Shown here: positions 1 through 11,151 of the stretch, one piece after another
How positions within the stretch are numbered: position 1 is the stretch's first letter
How the letters are laid out: every line of letters starts with the position of its first letter
NCBI GenBank assembly: GCA_961205875.1
Contig: OY540809.1
Location: 23,758,267 to 23,822,266 of the forward strand
DNA: 64,000 nucleotides
Origin: Sialis fuliginosa
Lineage: Eukaryota > Arthropoda > Insecta > Megaloptera > Sialidae
Reading direction: 5' to 3'
The notes under the pieces: generated by a model
What the model saw: only the letters and a program-made list of their open reading frames with translations
Databases searched by the model: none
What the model was told of the DNA's origin: nothing
Made by a program: the position numbers and the translations under genes

Positions 1-298
1 ATCGAAGCGATGTACAACAGACTGGATTCGCTTACGCTCGGTAGATATTCGGATTCCCTCGACTGATCGTCGTGAGTTTATTTTGTTTTCAATAATTAAC
101 ATTAAAATTTAAACAGAACACAAATTATTTGTACTTTTTTCTTCTGATTCGTTTTTGTTAGGTAATTTAGGTTTTGATATGTTATTATTACAATAATAAC
201 TAATCGTGTTTGTACTTAATTAATTAAACTATATTTTTCAAAAATCCTAAACAATAATTCCGTAGTCTACGCGAGCGAAGCCGCATGGGCAATGCTAG
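1..298 (+). mobile_element. Helitron, 3' part of first tandem copy
   Basis: The right-hand part of a non-autonomous Helitron, cut by the window start. It ends in CTAG at 295-298, preceded by a short GC-rich hairpin region (GCGAGCGAAGCCGC). It is nearly identical to 874-1171. The next copy begins immediately at 299 with TC, so copies lie head to tail with no spacer. No Rep/helicase coding sequence is present. Confidence 0.8.
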
Positions 299-1171
299 TC
301 CTTAATATATATAAAGCTCAACGTCTCTCTGTCTGTCTGTCTGTCCCCCGTTAGTGCGTTTATCACTCGAAAACCACTTATCCGATTTACGTGGCTTTTT
401 TTTGAATTCATACGTACATTCTCTGGCCAGGTTATAGGCTATATTTTGTTACGTTAGGTAACATAACAATTAAGCAGTGACGATAATAGTAAATCAAGTC
501 GGAAAAAAATTTGCCGTCGGCGCGCTGTTTTGCAATACGCTGCCTAAATCGTTCAATATTGAACAAAATAATGTATAGAAGAATTGTGTAAAATCAAAAG
601 ATCTACAATAAAGTCCGCGACACCAACTTTTGTATTTAAGCCACAATGACTGCTTTAATGTAAAAAAGAAAATTAAAAATATTTGGGTTCTGTTTACGTG
701 GACTTATGACCTGCAAAACATTAATCCTTATCGAAATAAATGATTTTATCGTCATAAGCACTTAATGTAGATATAATTTGCCCTTTACAGCATCCAATTT
801 GGTCGTATAGTTTAGAAAATATCTTAAAATAAATTTATAAAGGTAACATATTAAATGTATGGTGTCGTGCCGCATCGAAGCGATGTACAACAGACTGGAT
901 TCGCTTACGCTCGGTAGATATTCGGATTCCCTCGACTGATCGTCGTGAGTTTATTTTGTTTTCAATAATTAACATTAAAATTTAAACAGAACACAAATTA
1001 TTTGTACTTTTTTCTTCTGATTCGTTTTTGTTAGGTAATTTAGGTTTTGATATGTTATTATTACAATAATAACTAATCGTGTTTGTACTTAATTAATTAA
1101 ACTATATTTTTCAAAAATCCTAAACAATAATTCCGTAGTCTACGCGAGCGAAGCCGCATGGGCAATGCTAG
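299..1171 (+). mobile_element. Helitron, complete 873-bp copy
   Basis: A full copy running from TCCTTAATATATATAAAGC to a CTAG end, the TC...CTRR termini expected of Helitrons. A TCTGTCTGTC microsatellite lies ~40 bp inside the 5' end and a GC-rich hairpin ~10-20 bp inside the 3' end. It is followed directly at 1172 by another 5' end. There is no open frame for a RepHel protein, so the copy is non-autonomous. Confidence 0.85.
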
Positions 1172-1722
1172 TCCTTAATATATATAAAGCTCAACGTCTC
1201 TCTGTCTGTCTGTCTGTCCCCCGTTAGTGCGTTTATCACTCGAAAACCACTTATCCGATTTACGTGGCTTTTTTTTGAATTCATATGTACATTCTCTGGC
1301 CAGGTTATAGGCTATATTTTGTTACGTTAGGTAACATAACAATTAAGCAGTGACGATAATAGTAAATCAAGTCGGAAAAAAATTTGCCGTCGGCGCGCTG
1401 TTTTGCAATACGCTGCCTAAATCGTTCAATATTGAACAAAATAATGTATAGAAGAATTGTGTAAAATCAAAAGATCTACAATAAAGTCCGCGACACCAAC
1501 TTTTGTATTTAAGCCACAATGACTGCTTTAATGTAAAAAAGAAAATTAAAAATATTTGGGTTCTGTTTACGTGGACTTATGACCTGCAAAACATTAATCC
1601 TTATCGAAATAAATGATTTCATCGCCATAAGTACTTAATATAGATATAATTTGCCCTTTACAGCATCCAATTTGGTCGTATAGTTTTAATAGTTTAGGAA
1701 ATATCTTAAAATAAATTTATAT
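1172..1722 (+). mobile_element. Helitron, 3'-truncated third tandem copy
   Basis: Starts directly at the CTAG end of the previous copy and matches it up to about 1722, then stops where an inverted copy begins at about 1728. The 3' hairpin and CTRR end are missing. The junction suggests insertion or rearrangement inside the array. Confidence 0.75.
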
Positions 1723-1727
1723 ACTTA

Positions 1728-2650
1728 TTAGCAGTGCCCACGCGGCTTCGCTTGCGTAGACTACGGAATTATTGTTTAGGATTTTTGAAAAATATAGTTT
1801 AATTAATTAAGTACAAACACGATTAGTTATTATTGTAATAAAAACCAAACAACACTTAAATTACCTACCTAACAAAAACGAATCGGAACAAAAAGTAGAA
1901 ATAATTTTTGTTCTATTTAAATTTATAAGTTAATTATTGAAAACAAAATGTGATCATTTCCTCTGCCCTGCGTCTACTTGGCACGCTCCCTCCTTCCCGC
2001 ACGCCGCGACAGGGGTCATCATCGCGCGAATAGTATGTTCCCGAATATCTACCGAGCGTAAGCGAATCCAGTCTGTTGTACATCGCTTCGATGCGGCACG
2101 ACACCATACATTTAATATGTTACCTTTATAAATTTATTTTAAGATATTTTCTAAACTATACGACCAAATTGGATGCTGTAAAGGGCAAATTATATCTACA
2201 TTAAATACTTATGACGATGAAATCATTTATTTCGATAAGGATTAATGTTTTGCAGGTCATAAGTCCACGTAAATAAAATATTTTAAATTTTCTTTGTAAC
2301 ATAAAAGCAGTCATTGTGGCTTAAATATAAAAGTTAAACATATGGTGTCGTTGAGTTTATTGTAGATCTTTTGATTCTACATAATTCTTGAATACATTAT
2401 TTTGTTCAATATTGAACGGTTTAAGCAAAGTATTACAAAATAGCGTGCCGACGCGACGGTAAAATTTTTTCCGACTTGATTTACTATTATCGTCACTGCT
2501 TAGTTGTTATGTTACCTAACGTAACAAAATATAGCCTATAATCTAACCAGAGAATGTACCTATGAATTAAAAAAGAAACCAAGTAAATCTGATAAGTGGT
2601 TCTCGAATGATAAGCGTACTAACGGACAGACAGACAGACAGAGTTAGACA
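1728..2650 (-). mobile_element. Helitron, inverted copy
   Basis: The reverse complement of the same family: read on the minus strand it ends GGGCACTGCTAA, a CTRR variant (CTAA). The 5' end is diverged: the usual TCCTTAATA start is replaced after the GTCTGTCTGTC tract. Relative to the 873-bp unit it carries a GC-richer insertion near 1960-2040. No intact transposition gene. Confidence 0.75.
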
Positions 2651-2896
2651 TTTTATTGCATTTTAGGAGACTTACCTAAAGACACCCCACTTATTGAGAT
2701 AAGGGAGAAAACAAAATTTGAGTAGATTTTTCAGTTTACAGGACGGGGTTAAAAGCTACATTCTGGAATTTTTTTGATAGTTTAGAACAGTGGAGGGGGG
2801 GGGGGGATCTAATAACGACTTTGAACGCAGATATATCGTGACTGAAAGGTTAAAATCAAAAGGTCCTAAGATATTTTTTATTGCATTTATAAGTTA
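2651..2896 (-). repeat. Fragment of dispersed repeat family with poly-G run
   Basis: This spacer between inverted Helitrons matches, in reverse orientation, parts of 49681-50290: both contain the stretches TCTCCTAAAATGCAA and AGGACCTTTTGATTTTAACC (here as complement). A run of about 14 G lies near 2793-2806. No gene is seen. Confidence 0.55.
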
Positions 2897-4345
2897 CTAG
2901 CTGGGCCCGCGCGGCTTCGCCCGCTTGCACTACGGAATTATTGTTTAGGATTTTTGAAAAATATAGTTGAATTAAATACAAACACGATTAATTATTATCG
3001 TAATATTAACTAATCAAAACCTAACGTACCTAAAAAAAACAAATCAGAACAAAAATTACAAATAATTTTTGTTCTGTTTAAAAAAGTTAATAATTGAAAA
3101 CAAAATAAACAACTGCCGGCCGAGCGCTGAATCATCCCTCTCCCCGCGACATTTCATCATAGTTCGCACGAATTGCCGCGAATAATATGTTATTGTATTT
3201 ATATTTCACGATACAGTCGGGACTCGTTTATTTCAAACCTTCTGAATCATATGACGCGCGTTTATTTCATGTCGAGAGGGGCTCCCACCAAGTTATGTAT
3301 AGATCCTTGACCAATCAGCGTTGGCGCGGGAATTGGCGTCAACACGAATACATATTCAAATGTTGTAAATGTGTAATAATGGTAATATGTACATACATAC
3401 CTTGTCTTAATATACGTTGTTATTTATCGTTAATAGTGATAGTGAAATAATTTTACTTTATTTTTAATTTCGAATATGGAAGCAAGGTGACGACTGTGGT
3501 AAGTGTAAATTATAATAACATTATGAATTCTATCTGACATAACCTCAAATCTATAGATATGTTTTTCGTTGCGTTCGCAACATGCAATGAATATCAAAAA
3601 AATTAAAATCTTTCCAATTTGAAATATTAGTTTTCCCGCACTTTCATGTCATTGGTCTTAAGTAGCATTTGACCGCCATGACACGAGAATGGTGGGAGGT
3701 GAAGGAGGAGAAAAAATGTACAATAAACGAATGTCGGCATTCACGATAAACGAGCGTTGAAAATAAACGAGCGTTACAATAAACGAGTCCCGACTGTATT
3801 TCCTAAACCAAAAGACCAAATTGGATGCTGTAAAGGGCAAATTATATCTACATTAAGTACTTATGACGATTAAATCAATTTATTTCGATAAGGATTAATG
3901 TTTTGCATGTCATAAGTCCATGTAAATAGAACCCAAATATTTTATGTTTTCTTTGTAATATAAAATCAGTCATTGTGGCTTAAATATAAATATTGTAGAA
4001 CTTTTGATTCCACACAATTCTTTAATTCAGTATTTTGTTCAATATTGGACGGTTTAGGCAGCGTATTGCAAAACAGCGCGCCGACGGCAAATTTTTTTCC
4101 GACTTGATTTAAGTCGGAAAAAAATTTTGTTTTGTTAAGCAGATAATAGTAAATCGCACTATTATCTGCTTAGTTGTTATGTTACCTAACGTAACAAAAT
4201 ATAGCCTATTACCTGGCCAGAGAATGTACTTATGAATTAAAAAAGAAACCACGTAAATCGGATAAGTGGTTCTTGAGTGATAAGCGCACTAACGGACAGA
4301 CAGACAGAAAGAGGGACGTTGAGCTTTATATATATATATTAAGGA
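2897..4345 (-). mobile_element. Helitron, inverted copy split by a nested MITE
   Basis: On the minus strand it runs from TCCTTAATATATA (5' end at 4345) to CTAG at 2900-2897. The 3' end carries the GC-rich hairpin GCGGGCGAAGCCGCGC. The copy is interrupted by a 583-bp element at 3214-3796 flanked by TA. A small local inverted duplication lies near 4088-4170. Confidence 0.8.
3214..3796. mobile_element. Tc1/mariner- or pogo-type MITE nested in Helitron
   Basis: Terminal inverted repeats CAGTCGGGACTCGTTTAT at both ends, each flanked by TA, the mariner/pogo target duplication. The right subterminal region repeats the motif ATAAACGAGCGTT several times, as pogo-like ends often do. The interior includes a CCAAT/E2F-like cluster at 3311-3330 shared with 62828-62858. 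No transposase frame is seen. Confidence 0.7.
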
Positions 4346-4659
4346 AGAAAATGTGAGTATACTTTTCAGTATATGGGAAGGGGTTTCAAAAAAATAATTT
4401 AAAAAAATCTCATCATGTTTTTGGGTTATCAATCTACGTCTGTATACCAAATTTCATCTTAATAGATATATAATTTATATAGACAGACAGACAGACGGAC
4501 GGACAGAATCTTAAAAAACTGAAAATTATATAAATTAAATATCGAACTAAAAATAAGGAAAATGTAAATACGATATAATATGAATTTAATTATTTAAAAG
4601 ATTAGCAACAAAAATTAACGAATTAAGATCAGTATTAATCAGAAATATATAAATATTAT
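4346..4659. repeat. Degenerate dispersed repeat, no gene
   Basis: The first half (to about 4510) is related, inverted, to the repeat at 49681-50290 (shared phrase ATACCAAATTTCATCTTAAT) and contains a GACAGACAGACAGACGG tract. The rest is plain AT-rich sequence with nothing recognised. Confidence 0.4.
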
Positions 4660-4870
4660 CATATATTAATCTACTAATAATTGTTATAATGAAATCAAAT
4701 ATATTTTAATTGTTTACTATAAATGACAACAATAAACATAAGAACGAATTCCATACATATACAAATTAAACTGACGTGACGTATAATTCCATATTTTTCA
4801 CCCGCACCAACCCCGCTTTCTTCTCTAATATTTATTTTATTTTGCTTTATGCTTACATACAATAGACAAT

Positions 4871-7082
4871 GGGAACGTTCAGCAAATCTACCACTCCGGT
4901 TACTGAACAACGAGTTTTGATTGGCTGATTTATGGAATTTGCGGTAGAATGTACCGAAAATTTAAAGAATGTCACATATAACATCAAATGCCAAAGTGAG
5001 AAAGAAGTAACCAGAAAGAGATAGAGAAGTAACCGTAGAATTTGTTCGGTCTCGTGTGGTCTTCGAGTTGACCGATTAGAGTGGGGGTTAGAGCTGGTGC
5101 ACATGCGTATACATGTTTGCCAACTGTCACTCGAAACTAAATACAACATTACAAAAATAAATTTTGTACTTTGAGGTTATTCTTGTATCGTATAAAACAA
5201 TTTTGTGTTATATATTTTTTTAAACTTTTTTCTATTTAAGTATATTTAACTAATTTGTAGTCTCTATTTTTATAATATAAGCTTTATTAGTGTAAGATCA
5301 TATATTAAATCTAGTTGATTAATATATGATATAACCTTAATAAATGATAATTATTTATAAATGTGTAATTATTTATAACTTATAATTATATTACAATATT
5401 AGTTTTATTTTGTTCACGTACCTACATTTGTCCACTGTGATTTTAATGTTGCATTAAAGAATAGTGAAAAAAGAATAATATATAAAATGTTCTATATAAT
5501 ATTGGCCCTTTTTAGAGATGGTCATGTACGAAAGGTGGACATTTGGAGATTTCACTATATTTGTTACTAAAAATGTTTCTTTTATTTATAATTTTTTGTT
5601 ATTGTTATTAGATTAATAAAACTGTGATTTTAATTTTAGATAGGTGTTTATTTATTGAGTTTTGTATGCTGTGTTTCATCTTTGAAACGTGAGATAAAAT
5701 ACTCGAGAAATTTTATTTTAACATTTTTATCAAACATCTGTTCCGCATTTGTTTAATAAATGAAATGATGATATTTAAATCAGAAAACTTATTTTATATA
5801 GATTATGCTGGTACTCAGATAATGCAGGTTAAAAATAGACTATGTGACGTTACCAGCATTTTATATAAAAATGTTTATGTTAGATATCGCTGACTTTTCA
5901 ATAGAACTAATCGAACCCTATAAAACCTTGCTGGTATCACTTTTGAATTTAAAAAAATTAGGGTCGAGTAACTATCAAACTCCAAGGTATCAAAAGAAGT
6001 TTAGATAAAAATTCCAAATTTATAGCTTAGATCTTTTACTGTGATGGACGGTTGACAAAGTGAGATTAATAGGGTTCTGGTCATAATCCTACGGAGCCCA
6101 AAAAAGAAGTGATTTTTAGAATTTGTATTGTATTATGTTTATAATCGAAGATATGTAAGTAAAATAAATGATGTTAAATGTTTTAAATGGTGCAAGGTTT
6201 CAGGTAAGCATATGTTGTGGTATTTGTTTAGTGCTATGTAAAACTCTTTTTTGATATAAATGCGGCTCTAATGAGCCTTGGTAGAATCAAACTCTTTAAA
6301 AAGAGTTAGCAACGATATTTCTTTTTTCATTAGCTTCCTGGTTGAATTCTTCTTCTACAACATTATCTGCCTCATCAATGTTGAATTCTTCATCTTCAAA
6401 ATTAACGTCATTTTGGTTTATTATAAAATTATGCAAGATGCAACAAGCTGTTATCATCTTATTGCTTAGTTGAAAATCAGTAATATCGAGGTACTTCAGT
6501 CTACGAAATTTGACTTTCAAAAGACCTAATGCCCTTTCAATAATTGATCTAATAGAGTTGAATTTTCTATTATACAGCCTTTGTGCAGGTGTTAGATGGC
6601 CATTATCACGAAATGGTGTCAATACATTTTTCTGTAGTGGATACGCAGTCACCAATTATGTGCATGTTCCCCGGCAAGAGTCGAATTTCTTCATTGTTCA
6701 GTCGATGAAAAATGGGACTATTCCGAAAAACCCTTGCGTCATGCATTCGCCCTGGCATTCCAACAAAAACATCGATAAAACATGCTCGATGATCACAAAC
6801 ACCTACAATAAAATGATTTTATTAATATGTTATATAAAGTTACATAAAATAATAGAATACCTTGTAATATAATAAAATGAAATCCTTTTCTATTATAATA
6901 ATCCACAGGTTTTTCTGGTGGCTAAAATATTTGTGACATAAATAACAGTTTACCAAAAACCAATTCAATACTCATTTTGCTAATACAAAATATCCAATGT
7001 GACAGTTCTCACAGCTGTTCTTCCTTATTTCCACCATTTTGGTTAACCAGAGTTGGTGGGGGTAGATTGGCTGAATGCTCCC
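4871..7082. mobile_element. PIF/Harbinger transposon, copy 1
   Basis: A 2.2-kb element with inverted termini GGGAACGTTCAGC and GCTGAATGCTCCC. It carries a truncated, frameshifted HARBI1-type transposase on the minus strand (6296-6921). An internal CATATATTAA palindrome (5299-5328) is shared with copy 2 and so predates the duplication. The 3-bp sequence AAT lies on its left and between the two copies. Confidence 0.8.
6296..6921 (-). pseudogene. HARBI1-like transposase relic, copy 1
   Basis: A C-terminal half of a Harbinger DDE nuclease. First exon 6921 down to the donor near 6860 reads PPEKPVDYYNRKGFHFIILQ; the second starts VCDHRACFIDVFVGMPGR. Compared with copy 2 a 2-bp deletion near 6648 (GCAGTC in place of GCAGAGTC) breaks the frame just before DSAYPL, the second catalytic Asp region. 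The Glu region IRSIIERALGLLKVKF is present. The N-terminal half with the first catalytic Asp is absent: only ~160 bp separate the first exon from the terminal repeat. It cannot encode an active transposase. Confidence 0.8.
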
Positions 7083-7085
7083 AAT

Positions 7086-9289
7086 GGGAGCGTTCAGCAA
7101 ATCTACCACTCCGGTTACTGAACAACGAGTTTTGATTGGCTGATTTATGGAATTTGCGGTAGAATGTACCGAAAATTTAAAGAATGTCACATATAACATC
7201 AAATGCCAAAGTGAGAAAGAAGTAACCAGAAAGAGATAGAGAAGTAACCGTAGAATTTGTTCGGTCTCGTGTGGTCTTCGAGTTGACCGATTAGAGTGGG
7301 GGTTAGAGCTGGTGCACATGCGTATACATGTTTGCCAACTGTCATCTCGAAACTATATACAACATTACAAAAATAAATTTTGTACTTTGAGGTTATTCTT
7401 GTATCGTATAAAACAATTTTGTGTTATATATTTTTTTAAACTTTTTTCTATTTAAGTATATTTAACTAATTTGTAGTCTCTATTTTTATAATATAAGCTT
7501 TATTAGTGTAAGATCATATATTAATCTAGTTGATTAATATATGATATAACCTTAATATATGATGTGTAATTATTTATAACTTATAATTATATTACAATAT
7601 TAGTTTTATTTTGTTCACGTACCTACATTTGTCCACTGTGATTTTAATGTTGCATTAAAGAATAGTGAAAAAAAGAATAATATATAAAATGTTCTATATA
7701 ATATTGGCCCTTTTTAGAGATGGTCATGTACGAAAGGTGGACATTTGGAGATTTCACTATATTTGTTACAAAAAATGTTTCTTTTATTTATAATTTTTTG
7801 TTATTGTTATTAGATTAATAAAACTTTGATTTTAATTTTAGATAGGTGTTTATTTATTGAGTTTTGTATGCTGTGTTTCATCTTTGAAACGTGAGATAAA
7901 ATACTCGAGAAATTTTATTTTAACATTTTTATCAAACATCTGTTCCGCATTTGTTTAATAAATGAAATGATGATATTTAAATCAGAAAACTTATTTTATA
8001 TAGATTATGCTGGTACTCAGACAATGCAGGTTAAAAATAGACTATGTGACGTTACCAGCAGTTTATATAAAAATCTCTATGTTAGATATCGCTGACTTTT
8101 CAATAGAACTAATCGAACCCTATAAAACCTTGCTGGTATCACTTTTGAATTTAAAAAAATTAGGGTCGAGTAACTATCAAACTCCAAGTTATCAAAAGAA
8201 GTTTAGATAAAAATTCCAAATTTATAGCTTAGATCTTTTACTGTGATGGACGGTTGACAAAGTGAGATTAATAGGGTTCTGGTCATAATCCTACGGAGCC
8301 CAAAAAAGAAGTGATTTTTAGAATTTGTATTGTATTATGTTTATAATCGAAGATATGTAAGTAAAATAAATGATGTTAAATGTTTTAAATGGTGCAAGGT
8401 TTCAGGTAAGCATATGTTGTGGTATTTGTTTAGTGCTATGTAAAACTCTTTTTTGATATAAATGCGGCTCTAATGAGCCTTAGTAGAATCAAACTCTTTA
8501 AAAAGAGTTAGCAACGATATTTCTTTTTTCATTAGCTTCCTGGTTGAATTCTTCTTCCACAACATTATCTGCCTCATCAATGTTGAATTCTTCATCTTCA
8601 AAATTAACGTCATTTTGGTTTATTATAAAATTATGCAAGATGCAACAAGCTGTTATCATCTTATTGCCTAGTTGAAAATCAGTAATATCGAGGTACTTCA
8701 GTCTACGAAATTTGACTTTCAAAAGACCAAATGCCCTTTCAATAATTGATCTAATAGAGTTGAATTTTCTATTATACAGCCTTTGTGCAGGTGTTAGATG
8801 GCCATTATCACGAAATGGTGTCAATACATTTTTCTGTAGTGGATACGCAGAGTCACCAATTATGTGCATGTTCCCCGGCAAGAGTCGAATTTCTTCATTG
8901 TTCAGTCGATGAAAAATGTGACTATTCCGAAAAACCTTTGCGTCATGCATTCGCCCTGGCATTCCAACAAAAACATCGATAAAACATGCTCGATGATCAC
9001 AAACACCTACAATAAAATGATTTTATTAATATGTTAAAGTTACATAAAATAATAGAATACCTTGTATAATATAATATAATAGAATGAAATCCTTTTCTAT
9101 TATAATAATCCACAGGATTTTCTGGTGGCTAAAATATTTGTGACATAAATAACAGTTTACCAAAAACCAATTCAATACTCATTTTGCTAATACAAAATAT
9201 CCAATGTGACAGTTCTCACAGCTGTTCTTCCCTATTTCCACCATTTTGGTTAACCAGAGTTGGTGGGGGTAGATTGGCTGAATGCTCCC
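7086..9289. mobile_element. PIF/Harbinger transposon, copy 2
   Basis: A second copy in the same orientation, ~95% or more identical to 4871-7082 by eye, separated from it by only AAT (7083-7085). Termini GGGAGCGTTCAGC and GCTGAATGCTCCC. The right flank is ATT. A tandem arrangement with a single 3-bp spacer suggests insertion at a duplicated target or tandem duplication after insertion. Confidence 0.8.
8498..9128 (-). pseudogene. HARBI1-like transposase, N-terminally deleted, copy 2
   Basis: The better-preserved Harbinger nuclease copy. Partial first exon 9128-9061 (PPENPVDYYNRKGFHSI) and second exon 9006-8498 beginning VCDHRACFIDVFVGMPGR. Visible family features are GRMHDAKVFRNS, the catalytic-Asp segment IIGDSAYPL, the Glu segment IRSIIERAFGLLKVKFRRL and the tail ITACCILHNFI followed by an acidic C-terminus. 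The first catalytic Asp and the whole N-terminal half are missing, and the end of the first exon carries an extra TATAT-like insertion relative to copy 1. It is a non-autonomous remnant; domestication is unlikely. Confidence 0.8.
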
Positions 9290-10016
9290 ATTAACTGCTC
9301 TATGTTCATACCATAGATAAAATAAAATATTGAGAATGCTGACCATAGATGGAATTATATTTCAAGACGTGTCGCCATCTAGGTATTTTTTTTGTAATCA
9401 TATTCATAGATTGGAACCCTGTGTGGCGCCATCTAGTATTCTGTATATTTGAAACTCATGATGGGACATATTAGTAGATTAATATATGATTATATGATCA
9501 AAAAAAAAAATTTAAAATTACATTAATAATTATAATTTTTTTTTTCGCATATTTTAGAGGCTCTCAGCTATCACTTATCCCGGGGCCTGGTCATATCGCC
9601 CCCCATCGCAAAAAGCTATCTACGCAACTGACTAAAACAAATCTGGGTAAATTTCTCAAGTCCTGTAGAGCCTCTCAACTTTCATGCTGGTGCTGCTATC
9701 AACTGTATTCTATGGGAACCACAATCTTAGTGCAGTGGCGATTTCCGTATGTATTGAAGCCGGTCACTTCGGCCCTCGCAATATAATCTATTAAAAAAAA
9801 AGTTGAGTAATGACCAAAAAAAAACCTGAAGGGGCCTCAAAATTTACCTACACCTACAGCTCCCAATTATGTAAATCCGTCACTGCATATGAACCTTTCA
9901 AAAGCCAAGACTACTTTTTTTGTTTATGAAACCTATAATATTAAGACAATAAAATAATAATAAAAGTCAACCATTAATTACAATATTTTTATTTACAAAT
10001 AAAAAACAAAATTAAT
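9290..10016. other. Intergenic: hAT-like relic and mRpL24 3' flank
   Basis: Between the Harbinger pair and mRpL24. 9733-9885 has inverted ends CAGTGGCG and its counterpart CCGTCACTG, typical of a degenerate hAT MITE, without a clear 8-bp duplication. Otherwise AT-rich with no frame of note. A minus-strand AATAAA for mRpL24 lies at 9988-9993. Confidence 0.5.
9988..9993 (-). terminator. Poly(A) signal of mRpL24
   Basis: AATAAA on the minus strand, 24 bp beyond the mRpL24 stop codon. Confidence 0.6.
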
Positions 10017-10772
10017 CTAATACCAATATGTTTTTGCTTCTGTCCGTTCTTCTTTAATACCCATTTCTTCTGCTACTTCCATTTCAAATGTAGCTAATGC
10101 AGGTTGAAATGTAACAGATGTTACTACATCTGCCACAGTATCTTTAACTGATTCTTTATATGAACCTTTTGTCTTATAATCATAAGTTTCTTCTGCCAAT
10201 TTCGGAATTGGTATAAGCCTACCTGTTCGTAAAGAAACCCTAACTCTATCACCTTCTTCTGTGTATCGCCACTCAACAGCTGTCGATTTCAAATCAGAAG
10301 GGTCAACTAGTGCTACTTGGTTTGTTACAAGCAAAGGAGCTTCCGATTTCATCATAATTCCTGGGAAGTCTTTCTCCTGGCCTACTTTACGTAAATGGCA
10401 GTTCAGACCCTCAACAATTACCCAATTTCGCTCTTGAATTATTTGCTTTACGATACCTTGTTTTCCTTTGTCTTTTCCAACTAAAATTTCAACCCGATCT
10501 CCTCTGAAGTAACTCCAATCTTTTATTGGTTCGATAAATACTTTCTTACGCAGTGTTCCGGGCATGTTCTGTTGCTTAAATTGTGCTGTCCACGGTCTAT
10601 TTGTTGTGAATCTAAATTTCTTTCTCTGAACAACCCTTGGTAAGTATTGCTGTCTAGATGGAGTCCTCCAGTATACTTGTTCCATGCTTCTTTTTATGTA
10701 TGATTCCGGTAAATTTGAAAATTGTTTTGTTAAATCGGCTACTTTACTGAATAATGACTGTCCCAGTCTCAT
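10017..10772 (-). CDS. mRpL24: Mitochondrial ribosomal protein L24 (uL24m)
   Basis: A single-exon gene of 251 aa for the large-subunit protein uL24m of the mitochondrial ribosome, which binds rRNA early in assembly. A KOW domain lies at about residues 91-124 (GDRVEILVGKDKGKQGIVKQ). The N-terminal stretch, basic and with few acidic residues (MRLGQSLFSKVADLTKQF), fits a mitochondrial import signal. The length matches animal orthologues (about 216-250 aa). The ATG at 10772 is the first in frame and lies 379 bp from the divergent MTAP start, so a shared bidirectional promoter is likely. A polyadenylation signal follows 24 bp after the stop. No frame damage or missing KOW residue is seen. Confidence 0.95.
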   Translation of the reverse strand: MRLGQSLFSKVADLTKQFSNLPESYIKRSMEQVYWRTPSRQQYLPRVVQRKKFRFTTNRPWTAQFKQQNMPGTLRKKVFIEPIKDWSYFRGDRVEILVGKDKGKQGIVKQIIQERNWVIVEGLNCHLRKVGQEKDFPGIMMKSEAPLLVTNQVALVDPSDLKSTAVEWRYTEEGDRVRVSLRTGRLIPIPKLAEETYDYKTKGSYKESVKDTVADVVTSVTFQPALATFEMEVAEEMGIKEERTEAKTYWY

Positions 10773-11151
10773 TTTGATAGAATTTTTTTTTAATTTTAAG
10801 CTAAATAATTAAACTTAACCTAAATGTCAATTCACATAAATTAAAATATTTTTTGCATTCTGCATCTTTTGAATTTCAATAATCACCAACTTAAGGAAAT
10901 CAAAATATCAATATTAATTGTTTACTGCATTTCTTCTCAACAATGCTCATAAATAATATATAAAAAACGCGAACAATAAAATACCCCCACTTTAAGCTTT
11001 ATTAATAGCATAATTCAACATGCCGGCTTAAATAATAACCTCAAAGACAATATAACCTTGTAGTACTGATAAGGAACTTATATGTTTTACTAATTAATGT
11101 AATAATTCAGAACTGTTTAATTCCATTTACCTTAGATAAACTCAAGCAAAC
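10773..11151. promoter_or_regulatory. Divergent promoter region mRpL24/MTAP
   Basis: A 379-bp AT-rich gap between two start codons pointing away from each other. No clear TATA box or initiator could be assigned. A shared bidirectional promoter is inferred from the arrangement only. Confidence 0.4.

Larger units (their letters stand above)
4660..9488. mobile_element. CATATATTAATCTACTA-terminal element carrying two Harbinger copies
   Basis: The ends are inverted copies of CATATATTAATCTACTA (4660 and 9472-9488). Without the two Harbinger insertions (4871-9289) the element would be about 410 bp, a MITE size. The same termini occur at 19668, 45181 and 60229, where 7-bp flanking direct repeats are visible; here the flanks agree at only 5 of 7 positions. 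The superfamily is unknown to me. Confidence 0.5.

Noticed and set aside
2793-2806. Poly-G run (also 51407, 53212 poly-C) as regulatory quadruplex
   Set aside because: Simple homopolymers inside repeats, whose length may also be a sequencing artefact; no support for a role.
4853-5149. 98-aa minus frame, repeated at 6972-7319
   Set aside because: It lies in non-coding transposon sequence near the Harbinger end; no protein-like features, and present only because the element is duplicated.
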